DNA of 64,000 bases from assembly GCA_963971425.1 (NCBI GenBank), contig OZ020514.1:25904602-25968601 (forward strand), read 5' to 3'. This DNA is from Bryoerythrophyllum caledonicum (Eukaryota; Streptophyta; Bryopsida; Pottiales; Pottiaceae). Made by a program: the position numbers and the translations under genes. The notes under the pieces were generated by a model. The model was not told the origin of the DNA and searched no databases. It saw only the letters and a program-made list of their open reading frames with translations. The stretch's first letter is position 1. Every line of letters starts with the position of its first letter. Shown here one piece after another: positions 12,227 through 23,709 of the stretch.

Positions 12227-13060
12227 TCAGATATCTCCACGGGTTTAATGAACCCTGCTTGGAGTAGCTTCTCCAACTCGGCCTTGACAATGAGCTGTAG
12301 GTTAGGGTTCACACGCTGCTCTTTTTGTCTAATGGGATTGGTGCCCGGAAGAAGGGGAATGTCATGTTTTGTCACCGCCGGGGGAATGCCCTTGAGGTCT
12401 TTATATGACCGCAAAAAAATGTCCCGAAACTCGACTACCAGTGACTTGTATTTCACCATCTCCTCCTCGGTAAATCCAACACCCACCTTTATACTATGGA
12501 CTTCGTCTTCTTCATGAGAGACCACCATCAACTTCCAATCATCATGATGTACGTGTGGTTGTTGAGTGGGTCCCTTGTACCAATCATTCGGGACTTGGGG
12601 GTATGTTGCCCCCGAACCACTAGCTAGAATACTGGTGGATATTCTTCTAAAGTGGAGAGATGGGTTGAGAGGGCCCTCATCGATAAAGACCTCCAACTCC
12701 GTCCCTTGTGTACCATCGACATCCATTCCAAACACTGCTGCGGGTTCTAAGTCGTCCAGGAGGGAGACGAGGCCCGACTCCAACTTGGTCTCCACCTCAA
12801 TCAACTCACTCTCCATGAAATAGCAAGGGATATGCCTCCTTGTTGGAGTGCATTCGAATGACTTGGAAGGTAAGGGAGTACTCCTCATCCCTCGTGGTAA
12901 CCCTACAACCACTAATTTGGCCTAATAGGGCCTCCGAACTTTGATTAGCCATGTTGATGTTGTAAGGTGATGGTTCCGTGATATCTAGTCCCAGTTTCTC
13001 CATGGTTGAGAGGGGCATGATGTTCTAACCACTACCGCCGTCTACTAGTACATTGGGTAC
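12187..13060 (-). pseudogene. G2 protease and protease-RT linker
   Basis: The retropepsin motif VDGGSG is encoded at about 13030-13047 and is followed at once by a TAG stop (13025-13027), then NIMPLSTMEKLGLDI, a typical continuation for DGGSG-type plant Gypsy proteases. The longer frame 12912-12187 gives an acidic linker and the conserved lead-in to RT (FRDIFLRSYKDLKGI, AELEKLLQAGFIKPVE). The protease would cut the polyprotein; the stop and frame changes abolish it. Confidence 0.82.
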
Positions 13061-13068
13061 CACCTTGT

Positions 13069-15345
13069 CTATGATTGAGACCTCGATTTGAACCGCCTTG
13101 ACCTCGATATTGGGGTTTGTGGACTTAACACGGCTGCCAATCTAAATTTTGCCTTAAGCCTCTGCTTCACTGGGGTACCCGACCTAAGGACCTTCCGCAT
13201 GGATGGCGATACTTCCAATAGTTGAGCAATAGTGATGTCCGCCTTAAGGCGGCTCAAATCCGCCCATAAGTCGTAGGGTCCCTCTCCCACGTTCTCCTCG
13301 ACACGTGGGAATGCATTAACCTCTAGACTAGGGATTGGTGGACCCTCCCATGCATCTTGGGAGGTGGATAATGGTGTTCGGGACTTAGGTGTCCCATGGG
13401 AGGGCCTCAAGTTGGCCCGTCGAGTGCCTTTCACTGCCTCCTTGGTGGTTTCGTTTAGGTTAGAGAAGTGAGGTGAATCTTCCTCCGAGGTCTCACCATC
13501 CTCCGGTATGCGTGGAGGAGGACTTGAGTACCTAGGTTCCCGCCGGTTAGACCGAGTTTGGACTGCCAACGCCGGCAACTCACAAGATTTTGCCTCCTTG
13601 GTCGTGCTAACCTCGTGGAAGACTACATTGAGCTCGGTGAGGGAAGGGGTGTGCGTGGACACGACCTCACTTGACATGGTGGCATATCGAACATCGTGTG
13701 GGCCTTGGTTTTGTTGCCCCCCGTGGTTTTGCCCTTGGTTAATAGGGACGTAACTGTCCTTGGTATTTACCCCTATTGGAGGAGTTTGATTTTGGCGGTT
13801 ATTGTTGTAGTCGTAATAGGGACTAGGTGGCCTAAGGGTAATATTGGAGGGAGGGTTACGTGCACCTCTCAAGTGGTCTTGAGCTTGTTGAGGGTAGTTT
13901 CCCGGTGGAAAAGGCATGGGAATCACCTTGTCCGATCTACGACACACTTGGGTAGGGTGATTACCGCCACAGTTACCACACACTACTCCACTTTCGACCT
14001 AACGCTGCCCCGATGAGTGTCTCTTGCCACACGTGTGATGGATCTCAAAACGTGGTCGCGGAGGTCCTCCATAACCTTGACTTGGAGATGCATAGCCTTG
14101 CAGACCATAGTTGGTTACCGTCGGCGGCTGATTCCTATGGGGAAGCACATACGGGGGTTGAGTGGCTTGCTGCTGAGGTGTGTATGGCCTTCGTTGTTGA
14201 ATGCATCTTGTTAGTGCACGTGAGTTATTAAAGATGAGTTTATAGCTGCCACTGTAGTGGTGCAAAAATGGCTGGTGTGACCCGGTTGGCCACATTGAGT
14301 ACACCATAGGCCTGAAGCATGTCTACCGGACTCTATGGGTGGAGGTGTGCCGGCGGCCTAACGTTCAAGGGTGGTGCATAGTAGTTCCACATGGGGACTT
14401 GTGCACCTATGGCTCCTTGGTTAGGCTCTAGGGCTGGTCTTTTGCCCTTGGCATGGATCGGTATGAAACTAGGGATGTGGTGCTCTTCCTTCCTCCACAT
14501 GCGCTCTTGGTCTCGATCGACTTGTTCTATTAGCCTATCTTGTGCCTTGGCAACTGCCAACGATGTGGGGCGGATCTTCAAAATCTCCCTAATGGTTCCT
14601 TCGTTGTTGAACCCTTGGATAAAAAATTGGGTCAAGGTGTCGTTGGTGAGGAGGTTCCCCACGAACCTTGTAACCACTAGCTCGAATCTCCTAATGTAGG
14701 TTGTGATTTCCTCCCCTGGACCATGGCGTAGCGCAGCTTGGGCTGTGACGGCATTACTTTGACTTACTTCGGGTCTAAAGTGCTCCAAAAAGCCCTCATA
14801 AGGCTATCCCAATCCTCAATTGTGCCAAGAGGGTGATTCCTATACCACTCGTAAGCGGCATCCTTCAAGGTACACGAGAACCACACTAGAAAATAACCGG
14901 TGTTGGTGATGAGGCAAGTAGTGAGGAGCTCTAGAAACCGTTCCACGTGTGTGGAGGGGTCTTCATCCTTGGTTCCTCTAAACGTGGGCAAGTTGGGCGG
15001 CATAGGTGCCGCTTGCAAGCCCTCAGGTACTACAATGGGTAAACCCCTTGGCTGAACCAAGGGATTGATGGGAGGCCAATCCGGGTGTGGCCCTCCAGAA
15101 GCCATGGTAGGGGCTAATTGGGTGCCTTTTGGTCTAGTGGTGTTGGTAGTCTTCACCGAATCCAATGAGGTGGAAGGGAAGGAGGGGGGAAAAGGAAGGA
15201 AAGGGGCTGGAAGAGCCTCCAATTGTACCTCTAAGTATCCATCCGCCGTGTCCTTGGTGAGTTCCCTTGACCTACTCTTCCTTTCACTCGCCGGTTCCCA
15301 CGGTGGTGTGAGGAAAGGTCTTTGGGACCTTGTGGCACGGGACAT
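13069..15345 (-). pseudogene. G2 gag (nucleocapsid with zinc knuckles), frameshifted
   Basis: The start at 15345 opens a basic, Pro-rich N-terminus, then a retrotransposon gag capsid region (FRGTKDEDPSTHVERFLE, LKDAAYEWYRNHP, IRRFELVVTRF). The frame changes near 14780. A perfect CCHC knuckle, CTQCGQPGHTSHFC, is encoded at 14262-14303 in a third frame. A second knuckle, CGNCGGNHPTQVC, follows at about 13942-13980, with a degenerate one just before it. The tail 13069-13940 is Pro/Ser-rich and leads to protease. Between the knuckles lies a 70-bp block (14177-14246) matching the LINE at 54913-54982, which is foreign to gag. Confidence 0.85.
14177..14246 (-). other. LINE-derived 70-bp block inside G2 gag
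   Basis: On the minus strand this block reads YKLIFNN...CIQQRRPYTP, matching the LINE endonuclease-region peptide encoded at 54913-54982. By eye the two DNA stretches differ at roughly 14 of 71 positions. It lies directly after the first gag zinc knuckle. No similarity is obvious outside these bounds. Confidence 0.75.
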
Positions 15346-16811
15346 CTACTCTAGGGTCCAAGGTTTATGTCTTACCATCTGTTGATGATAGTGATGTCCT
15401 CCAAAAAGCTTTCTTGTCAAAGGTTTAAAGGTCGTGGGTGGATCTACACAAAGCACAACATATCTCGAACAAGGAGTGGGTGTTTCCAACACTCCTACTC
15501 CCAATACTATCACGAGGATGGACTGACCCAAGACCAAGACAAGAGTTTTAGTTGTGGAGTTTTAGCTCGATGTAGCCGCCAAAGAAACCTATTAAGGACT
15601 ACCCTTCATGGGCAAACGACAAAAAATTAACCAAATTGAGGAATGTCTCCACGAGCATCACCCCGTTGGAAAGTTGTTCCCCAATTGGCGCCACACGGTA
15701 CAAATCCTTACTGTGGGGCTGACCTAGACTATAACTTGATAAATGTGGGGTTCCTCGGTATCCTTGGTATCCCCCTTCCACTTTTCACCAATTTGAGCTA
15801 GGCATTACCCACTAGGAGGAAAACAACACAATCACGGGAGGGAATACAAGCAATGTGTGTAGGCAATGTTATCATCGTGAAGGAGACATACCTTGATGCA
15901 TCTCCAACCACCCTATCACTATTAGTTGAAGGCAACGGTGGACCTAATCGTACTCTAACGATTCTAATGCCAACCAATTGATCACATGCAATGTTTTAGA
16001 GGGGGAGATCTTACCTTTTAGCAACTCCCGCCACTCCACATGTTAGCACAAGGTTCTTTACATGCAATTCGTAGTTGGCGAGCCCTAGCGTTTCTATGGC
16101 AAGTGTTCCACACGGCTCAAGTGGGAAATCAGGGTTCTCTACCCTTAATATGGTCAACACACCCACTTTGATCCTATCTTACTACGCGTGGTCCTAAAAA
16201 AAGGTGTAGGGCACATACCGTATGCAGCGCTCCTTCCAGCCAGCACCCCTACATCTTGGATACGTCCAGGGCTCCAACTCCCCTCCAAGGTAGCTCATTC
16301 AACCATGCATACCATTAACTTACAACCAATGATTTAAGAATTCCAACAACACCAAGTTGTACTCACTTTGGTGGTTAGTGAAGCGCGGAGGGAAGGAAGG
16401 GGCGCCCTTCTCCCTTACCCGGGCACATGCCTTCCCCTTCGACCTACGGGCTCACTGGAAGTTTTTACGAAAATCCGTGGGAGGGCCTCAAACTTTCACC
16501 CCTCGGCCCCTTGCTCAATACAAAGCCTTAAGACTAGAAGGGGATCCCTCCAACACAAGGTGTTTGTGGTTGGAGGGTTGGGAAACCACACTCCCTTCTA
16601 GACCCCCACCTTTAAACACAACTTGGCACACACATACATTCACAATACTTCAAAAAGCATGCACACAACTTAGCAACCAACAACTATTTCACGAGCAAGT
16701 TGAGTACTTACCTCAAGCTTCTCAATGCCGCTCCATGCACCAAAAGTCTATTAGCGTTTGTACCTACATCCAAGGTAGAACAATCAACACAATAGACAAT
16801 AAACACGCCTC
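15346..16811 (-). other. G2 5' leader (untranslated)
   Basis: About 1.5 kb between the primer-binding site and the gag start. It is free of long reading frames with recognisable content. The part from about 16270 to 16832 is repeated at 19243-19807, which shows it is element sequence and marks the deleted second internal region. Confidence 0.7.
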
Positions 16812-16829
16812 CTCCCAGCAGACGCACCA
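16812..16829 (-). promoter_or_regulatory. G2 primer-binding site, tRNA-Gly(UCC) type
   Basis: On the minus strand TGGTGCGTCTGCTGGGAG begins three bases after the LTR B terminus. It matches the complement of the 3' end of plant tRNA-Gly(UCC) as I remember it (CCCGGCAGACGCA plus CCA), with one mismatch. The second copy at 19787-19804 is a perfect match. Confidence 0.72.
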
Positions 16830-16832
16830 AAA

Positions 16833-19242
16833 TGTGAGCCAAATAAACCGCCCCCTAGCACGTGGCTTATCTTGAACACAAGACCCTAAAACTGGGATAC
16901 AATCCCGTGTGCAACCACCATTGAAACTAACCATATATGCCACGCACGGGACGTAGCGGTTTAGCTTGTAGTTACTTGAGATTTTAGTGAACAAATGGCG
17001 TTGTGATGACTGAATTCAGCCTTAAGCTGGTCCCGAACTTTAAACACACATAAGTTTTGCCCTACGCCTCCATTTTCCACATTTTTTGGCTTAGATGGGT
17101 TCAACTTGGCCTTATGAACTTGATTAGACCCTCAAAGACCGAATCTAGACCAAAGTACGACCCTGACAGCAGCTGACAGCAGCTGACAGCAGACAAACCT
17201 TCTTTCTTGATACCAAAATTCATGTCTCCATTATCCCATTGGTTATAACTTTGATTTTTATGTTTGTTTTCTTTATCTTCCTATTTTTTTGTGCTTAACG
17301 CAATGGCAACATTCAGTTATCCCTCCGACTTAACCTCGGACTCACAGCCAAGCGACCAGCAGTGCAACATTCAACTCATACGTTTAGTTAAAACCATGTA
17401 CCATACATCACATGTATGTCATGCACTTTCACACAAAGGAATCCTACTCATACACCCTACCATACATATCCTTACAACAGCGTTTAACTCCTTGTATATA
17501 TTAAAACCGGTGTTTTTAGGTCGATAAAAACCCTAATTCTATTGTAATTTGGACAGCGCTTCCGCGCGATTGTTGTAACTAGTAAAAGTAGGATTCCTTC
17601 CTCCACATGCAACAAGAGAATAGTGAATCCAATTCGAGAGAGAGAGGAGGCTCCCTCATCCCGCTCAATTTACCCTCTGCCCTTTGATGGTGACTTCGTG
17701 CTTATGCTTGTCTTGCTCATCTCCCTCGTGCTCTTCAGTGATCGTGCTCGTCTTGTTCCTCTCCGTGTGCTCCTCGTGATTGTGCTCGTCTTGTTCGTCT
17801 CCCTGGTGCTCTTCAGTGATCGTGCTCGTCTCCCTGTGCTCTTCGTGATCGTGCTCGTCTTATTCGTCTCTCTGTGCTCTTTGTGATCGTACTCGTCTTG
17901 TTTGTCTCCCCGGTGCTCTTCGGTGATCGTGCTCGTCTTGCTCGTCTCCGTGTGCTCTTCGTGATAGTGCTCGTCTTGTTCGTCTCCCTGGTGCTCTTCA
18001 GTGACCGTGCTCGTCTCGCTCGTCTCCATGTGTTCTTCGTGACAGTGCTCGTCTTGTTCGTCTCCCTGGTGCTCTTCAGTGACCGTGCTCGTCTCCATGT
18101 ACTCTTTGTAATCGTGCTCGTCTTATTCGTCTCTCTGGTGCTCTTTAGTGATCGTGCTCGTCTTATTCGTCTTCTTGGTGCTCTTCAGTGATCGTGCTCG
18201 TCTTATTCGTCTCCCTGGTGCTCTTCAGTGATCGTGCTTGTCTCCCTGTGCTCTTTGTGATCGTGCTCGTCTTGCTCGTCTCCCTATTAACCTAATTACT
18301 CTCCTGTTCTAGCCGGGGCTTGCGGTTCTCTCAGTCCGTTTCGTTCACAAAAACAAAAACCACTCCTAGTGGGCGGGGCTTCCGGCTCTCTCCAGTCGAC
18401 TCTCCCTACATTCCCACAGTCTCCTCCTCACACGAATGACAGTCCTCCCAGGGGATAACCCCAAGGTCTCTTGCTCCCTTCTTTGTTCCCCAAGGTCGTT
18501 CCTATGGGTTTTTTTTTAATGCTCCAGCCGCCATCTTGGCTGCCACTACTAATGGCACCTTTTAAAAAACATAAACCTACCTACTAATTCCTTGTAAGGC
18601 ACCCTTGCAATAACTTAGGGAGGACTCACTACTAACCTAAGAATGTTCTACTCATATTTTAACCTCACACCACATGATGTGCGCATGATCAACAATAAGT
18701 GAGCCATCTAACTAATTCAAGGGTGCTAAATCTACCTATTCCACCTAACTTGAATTTCCCTTGCGTGGGATAATTCCTAATTTAATTAGTGATTGGTGGG
18801 TTTTTGCCCAAGTCATTTTGACCCTTTTTTACTATTTTAAAATAGACTTTAAAACCTCATTCTTTTTTTTCTTTCTCCTCACTATCATTCTTCCATCTCC
18901 TCCTATTTTTCCCGTGGTTTCCTCACCGTGGCCACTTCGTAGTCCCCGACTTAGTAGGAGGTAAATTCTTCTCCACTCCTTCTATTTCTATCTTTTCTAT
19001 TATTTTTTTTTTTCCTAATTTTTTTTTTTTTTTTCTATTTATTTTTTGGTTAATCCCATAAAACTCTTGGTTGCCATAATGTGGCTCCCAATTTAAGAAT
19101 TAGTGTATGAAAAGGCTATTCGGCCATTTTGATCAAAAATCATGGGCTAATCCAATGGGATAACTCATTTCTACTACTTGTTGACCTTAATGCACATCAT
19201 GTGCAGTCCATTTGTCATTGTGAGCCGTTTTTGCGGCTCACA
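16833..19242 (-). repeat. G2 LTR B, 2.4 kb
   Basis: It starts TGTGAGCC (16833-16840) and ends GGCTCACA (19235-19242), a perfect 8-bp terminal inverted repeat. It aligns with LTRs A and C outside its array but is more diverged from both than they are from each other. It carries a different, shorter array (40-bp unit). A 10-bp unit, CTGACAGCAG, is present three times at about 17163-17192 and only twice in LTR C (about 20137). Confidence 0.9.
17688..18290. repeat. 40-bp minisatellite array B inside LTR B
   Basis: About 15 imperfect copies of a 40-bp unit (GTGCTCTTCAGTGATCGTGC followed by TCGTCTTRTTCGTCTCCCTG). It occupies the same place in the LTR as arrays A and C: the flank GGAGGCTCCCT...ACCCTCTGCCCTT is shared. 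Plus-strand frames give strings such as SLVLFSDRARL that look like membrane segments but only reflect the repeat. Confidence 0.93.
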
Positions 19243-19807
19243 GCTCCAATCTCCCCTCCAAGGTAGCTCATTCAACCATGCATACAACTATCTTGCAACA
19301 ATTGTTTTAAGAATTCTAACAACACCAAGTTGTACCTACCTTGGTGGTTAGTCAAGCACGGGGGGAAGGAAGGGGCGCCCTTCTCCCATACCCGGGCACA
19401 TGCCTTCCCATTTGACCTACATGCTCACTGAAAATTCTTGCGAAAAACCATGGGAGGGCCTCAACCTTTCACCCCTCGGCCCCTTACTCAACACAAAGCC
19501 ACAAGACTAGAAGGGGATCCTTCCAACACAAGGTGATTGTGGTTGGAAGGTCGGGAAACCACACTCCCTTCTAGACCCCCACCTTTAAACACAACTTGGC
19601 ACACACATACATTCACAATACTTTAATAAATATACACACAACTCAGCAACCAACAACTATTACATGCGAAAGTTGAGCACTTACCTCAAGCTTTTCAATG
19701 CCGCTCCATGCACAAAAAAATCTATTAGCGTTTGTACCTACATCCAAGGTAGAACAATCAACACAATCACACAAAAAACACGCCGCCTCCCGGCAGACGC
19801 ACCAAAA
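19243..19807 (-). mobile_element. G2 second internal region, reduced to 565 bp
   Basis: The sequence matches 16270-16832, the leader next to the primer-binding site, and abuts LTR B without gag or pol. The likely cause is a deletion from the leader to the LTR edge in a tandem LTR-internal-LTR-internal-LTR array. It includes a perfect tRNA-Gly(UCC)-type primer-binding site, CTCCCGGCAGACGCACCA on the plus strand at 19787-19804, three bases before LTR C. Confidence 0.82.
19787..19804 (-). promoter_or_regulatory. G2 primer-binding site copy 2, perfect tRNA-Gly(UCC) match
   Basis: The plus-strand string CTCCCGGCAGACGCACCA equals the 3' terminal 18 nt of plant tRNA-Gly(UCC) with its CCA tail, from memory of that tRNA. 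It is placed three bases inside the LTR, as primer sites are. Confidence 0.75.
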
Positions 19808-22392
19808 TGTGAGCCAAATAAACCGCCCCCTAACGGGTGGCTTATCTTGAACACAAGACCCTAACAAGGGATACAACCCCTTGTGCAACCATCATTGAGA
19901 CCAACCATACATACCACACACAATCATGGTGACTTATATTGTGGTCTCTTTGAAAGTTTTGTGACTGATTGGTGTTGTGATGACTGAATTCAGCCTGAAT
20001 TTGGACCTGAACTTCAAACACGCATAAATTTTGTCTTAGGGCTCCGTTTCCAACGTTTTTAGGGTTGAATAGGTTTAGCTCGGCCATATAAACTTTATTA
20101 GCCCCTCAAAGACTAAGTCTAGACCAAGGTACGACCCTGACAGCAGCTGACAGCAGACAAACTTCCTTTCTTGATACCAGAATTTATGTCCCCATTATCT
20201 CCTTGGTTATAACTTCGTTTTTGATGTTTTCTTTCTCTATCCTTACTATTTTTTCGTGTTTAACACAATGGCATTGTTCAATTAAGCAATCGACGTGAAC
20301 CTAGACTTATAATGGTGCGACCAGTAGTACAAGGACCTCATACATTCATTCCAATTGAATACAACCATACATTCACATGCACAGCTCATGCAACACCTTC
20401 ACCTTGGAGTTTATTCCTTGAATTTATTTGAAAGGGTTTCCTAGCCTTGTGGCAAACCCTAATTCTACCCAGATTTTAACAACGCTTCTGCACAATGGTT
20501 GGAAATAACAATTCAAGGTTTGTTTTCCTATGACCAATACTATGCGTAATTTAATCACATTCACAAGATAGGGTTTCAATAAGTGGAGAAGGAAGGCTCC
20601 CTAATGCGGTACTGCCGTTTACCCTTTGTCCTTCTCTTCGTGTTCGTCCTCTTCTCTCAGTCGTGTGCTGTGATCATCCTCTTCGTGTTCGTCCTCTTTT
20701 CTTGGTCGTGAGTTGTGATCTTCCTCTTCGTGTTCGTGACCTAATCTTCTCTCGGTCGTGTGTTGTGATCTTCTTCTTCCTGTTCGTGACCTAATCTTTT
20801 CTCGGTCGTGAGCTGTGATCTTCCTCTTCGTGTTCGTCCTCTTTTCTCGGTCCTAATGCTGTGATCGTCCTCTTCGTATTCGTGACCTAATCTTCTCTCG
20901 GTCGTGAGTTGTGACCTTCCTCTTTGTGTTCGTACTCATCTCTCGGTCGTGTGTTGTGATCTTCTTCTCGTGATCGTCCTCTTCTCTTGGTTGTGATGTT
21001 GTGATCTCCGTCTTCGTGTTTGTCCTCTTTTGTTGGTCGTGATGCTGTGATTGTCCTCTTTGTATTTGTCCTCTTCTCTCGGTCGTGTGTTGTGATCTCC
21101 CTCTTCATGTTCGTCCTCTTCTTTGGGTCGTGTGCAGTAATCGTCGTCTTCGTGTTCCTAATCTTCTCTCAATCGTGTGCTGTAATCCCCCTCTTCGTGT
21201 TCGTCCTCTTCTCTTGGTCGTGATGCTGTGATCGTCCTCTTCTCTCGATCGTGATGCTGTGATTGTCCTCTTCGTGTTTGTGACCTAATCTTCTCTCGAT
21301 CGTGAGCTGTGACCTTCCTCTTCGTATTCGTCCTCTTCTCTTTGTTGTGTGCAGTCCTCTTCTTCTCGTGTTCGTCCTCTTTTCTTGATCGTGATGCTGT
21401 GATCTCCCTCTTCAAGTTCGACCTCTTCTCTGAGTCGTAATGCTCTGATCGTCCTCTTTGTGTTTGTGACCTAATATTCTCTCGGTCGTGAGCTGTGACC
21501 TTCCTCTCGTGTTCGTCCTCGTCTATCGATTGTGTGCGATCATCTTCTTCTCGTGTTCCTCCCCTTCTTTTGGTCGTGATGATGTGTTCTCCCTCTTCGT
21601 GTTCGTCTTCTTCTCTCGGTCGTAATGCTGTGATCGTCCTCTTCGTGTTCGTGACCTAATCTTCTCTTGGTCGTGAGCTCTGACCTTCCTCTTCGTGTTT
21701 GTCCTCTTCTCTTGGTCGTGTGCTGTGATCTTCTTCTTGTGTTCGTCCTCTTCTCTCGGTTGTGATGTTGTGATCTCCGTCTTCGTGTTTGTCCTCTTCT
21801 CTCGGTCGTGATGTTGTGATCGTCTTCTTTGTCTTCGTCATTTTCTCTCGGTCGTGTGGTGTGATCTCCCTCTTTGTGTTCGTCCTCTTCTCTCGGTTGT
21901 GTGTTGTAATCGTCATCTTCGTGTTCCTATTCTTCTCTCGGATGTGTGCTACGATCTTCTTCTTCATGTCCGTCCTCTTCTCTGGGTCGTGAGTTGTGAC
22001 CTCCTCTTCCTATTTGTCGTCTTCTCTCGGTCGTAATGTTGTAATCATCCTCTTCGTGTTCGTGACCTAATCTTCCCTCGGTTGTGTGTTGTGATCTTCC
22101 TCTTCGTGTTCGTCCTCTTCTTTCGGTCGTGATGTTGTGATCGTCCTCTTCTCTTAGTCGTGATGTTGTGATCGTCCCCTTCGTGTTCGTAACCTATTCT
22201 TCTCTCGGTTTTGTGCAGTCATCTTCTTCTCGTGTTCGTCCACTTCTCTCGGTCGTGATGTTGTGATCTCCTTCTTTGTGTTAGTCCTCTTCTCTTGGTC
22301 GTGTGTTGTGATCTCCCTCGTCGTGTTCCTCCTCTTCTCTCGGTCGTGTGCAGTGATTTCCCTCGTTGTGTTCCTCCTCTTCTCTTGGTCAT
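19808..22392 (-). repeat. G2 LTR C, left part with array C
   Basis: It starts TGTGAGCC at 19808. The pre-array stretch 20386-20630 is the uninterrupted counterpart of the site where G1 entered LTR A. Array C, 46-bp units of the same type as array A, begins at about 20630. The LTR is cut at 22392 by T copy a and resumes at 26210 after the duplicated GTCAT. Confidence 0.88.
20630..22392. repeat. 46-bp minisatellite array C, left part
   Basis: Roughly 38 copies of the array A unit with the same variants (GTGACCTAATCTTC type). As in array A, the minus strand gives long charged reading frames without other signs of coding. Confidence 0.93.
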
Positions 22393-22721
22393 TGTCGTAG
22401 TTTGCAAAGTCAGTATTCCTCCGGAATGCGCTCAATCGTCACTAAGTGCTTCCAAAGTAAACCACTCCGGTTTCGTTCCCACAGAGATGTATTTATCCTT
22501 TCAAATTATCCCAAAACCACTACTCTATTCATCACATAGGTTAGTTAATCTATTCAGTAATAGTTCCGGATCCTTTTGGATTCCGAAACCCAAGCAAAAC
22601 TTTCTGAAACTAGTTTCCGGAAGGTATGTACAGTTGTTCCCAGAAATGGTTTCCGGAAACCAGGAGGGTAGTTTGATTTACCTTTGTTCCTCCTCAGAGC
22701 GACTTCCGGAAGGTTTAAACG

Positions 22722-22838
22722 AGTGACCGGAAGGCCACTGATCCTATTTTGTGTAAGTGGCCGGATTCCCCACTGCCTTGTGACTTTAAGTGGCTAGACA
22801 CCCACAACCCCGGTGTTTATAGTGACCGGACAATCACT
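22722..22838 (-). other. Four-hairpin cluster in T copy a
   Basis: Four short hairpins with arms AGTGR/YCACT at 22722-22739, 22756-22774, 22789-22806 and 22821-22838, with loops of 8-10 nt. The last has AGTGA/TCACT, a paired change against AGTGG/CCACT at the same position in copy c. The cluster is in the same place and spacing in copies c and d. Confidence 0.75.
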
Positions 22839-22839
22839 T

Positions 22840-23709
22840 TCCCCCTAATCTACTAATCGGTGATATGGTGTTGATCCTAGACGTAACTCTCACGACATCC
22901 GAAAGGCCTTCTGGATGCGGTCACACAAAGGTACGCCCTGACTACAACGACGTTCCGGAAGCACTTTTGTAGCCCTACGAAGATAGTGATGTAGTTTCAT
23001 TGGGGAGGACTCCTTCTAGACTCACATAGCAGGTTTTTCCTATCGTGGGGGTAAACTCCGGTTTTGGACCGGAATCCGGGTTCACACGGACTAGTCTGTG
23101 CCCTAGAGACTACCAGGAACACCTCTGCAATAGATCTCTTCCCCTCCTGGTTCTTCCGGTCTTCTGAAGGTGACCAGGAACACCTCTGCAACCTCCTTCA
23201 GTTATTCCGGACACTCCCCTGCTAAAGATCCAAGCCGGTTCACTCCTTAGCTCAACAAAATAGCCTTATCTTTGAAGAAACTTGCACAAATACGTACTAC
23301 AGTAACGGACCTTGAACCTCAGACGTAAAATAACTCTCTTCACAAGTACTAGGTAGCAAATCCAGTGAAAGCTTTGAAATATATTCAACGTAAAGGAAAA
23401 GAAACAAGGTGATGAGTTTTCCAAAACCCGTCTACTAAGTACTAGAACTATTCCTGATTTAAAGCTTATCCTATCTACAAGAAATCCGGAGGATATTATC
23501 TCTAAAAATCTGGAAAAGAGAATTTCAAATCCTATTTTCCCGGGTCCGGATTCCGGACATCCGAAAAGTACGCAAAATTCCGGAAGTGTTTACAAGTTTC
23601 CAGAAGCCTTAGTTTCCGGATTAAGTAGCCGGGTGCAACTCTGGGCCCCATCGTTAATCGCTACCTAATTCCAATCACTAAGCTACTAATACTACTAAAT
23701 TTAATCTAC
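22840..23709 (-). other. T copy a 3' non-coding tract
   Basis: No coding signal. It has two copies of an 18-mer-like motif CCAGGAACACCTCTGCAA (23113 and 23174), the first followed by TCCTGG (23145-23150), giving inverted arms. The block GCCCCATCGTTAATCGCTA near 23646 is also found in copies c and d. Confidence 0.7.

Larger units (their letters stand above)
9610..16832 (-). mobile_element. Ty3/Gypsy element G2, internal region
   Basis: On the minus strand the order is primer-binding site (16812-16829), 1.5 kb leader, gag, protease, RT, RNase H, integrase, then LTR A. The protease motif is VDGGSG and no chromodomain follows integrase, so it fits a non-chromovirus Gypsy lineage (Tat/Athila-like) better than G1's group. 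The coding capacity is split by several frameshifts and stops. The element lies inside T copy b, whose gag-like ORF is cut at 26696. I found no purine-rich tract beside the LTR at 9610. Confidence 0.88.

Noticed and set aside
17623-18191. Plus-strand frames with repeated hydrophobic segments that look like membrane helices
   Set aside because: They are translations of the 40-bp minisatellite; the strings repeat exactly with the DNA period.
22295-22726. 143-codon plus-strand frame across the T copy a border
   Set aside because: Joins minisatellite and element 3' end by chance; the element's sense strand is minus.
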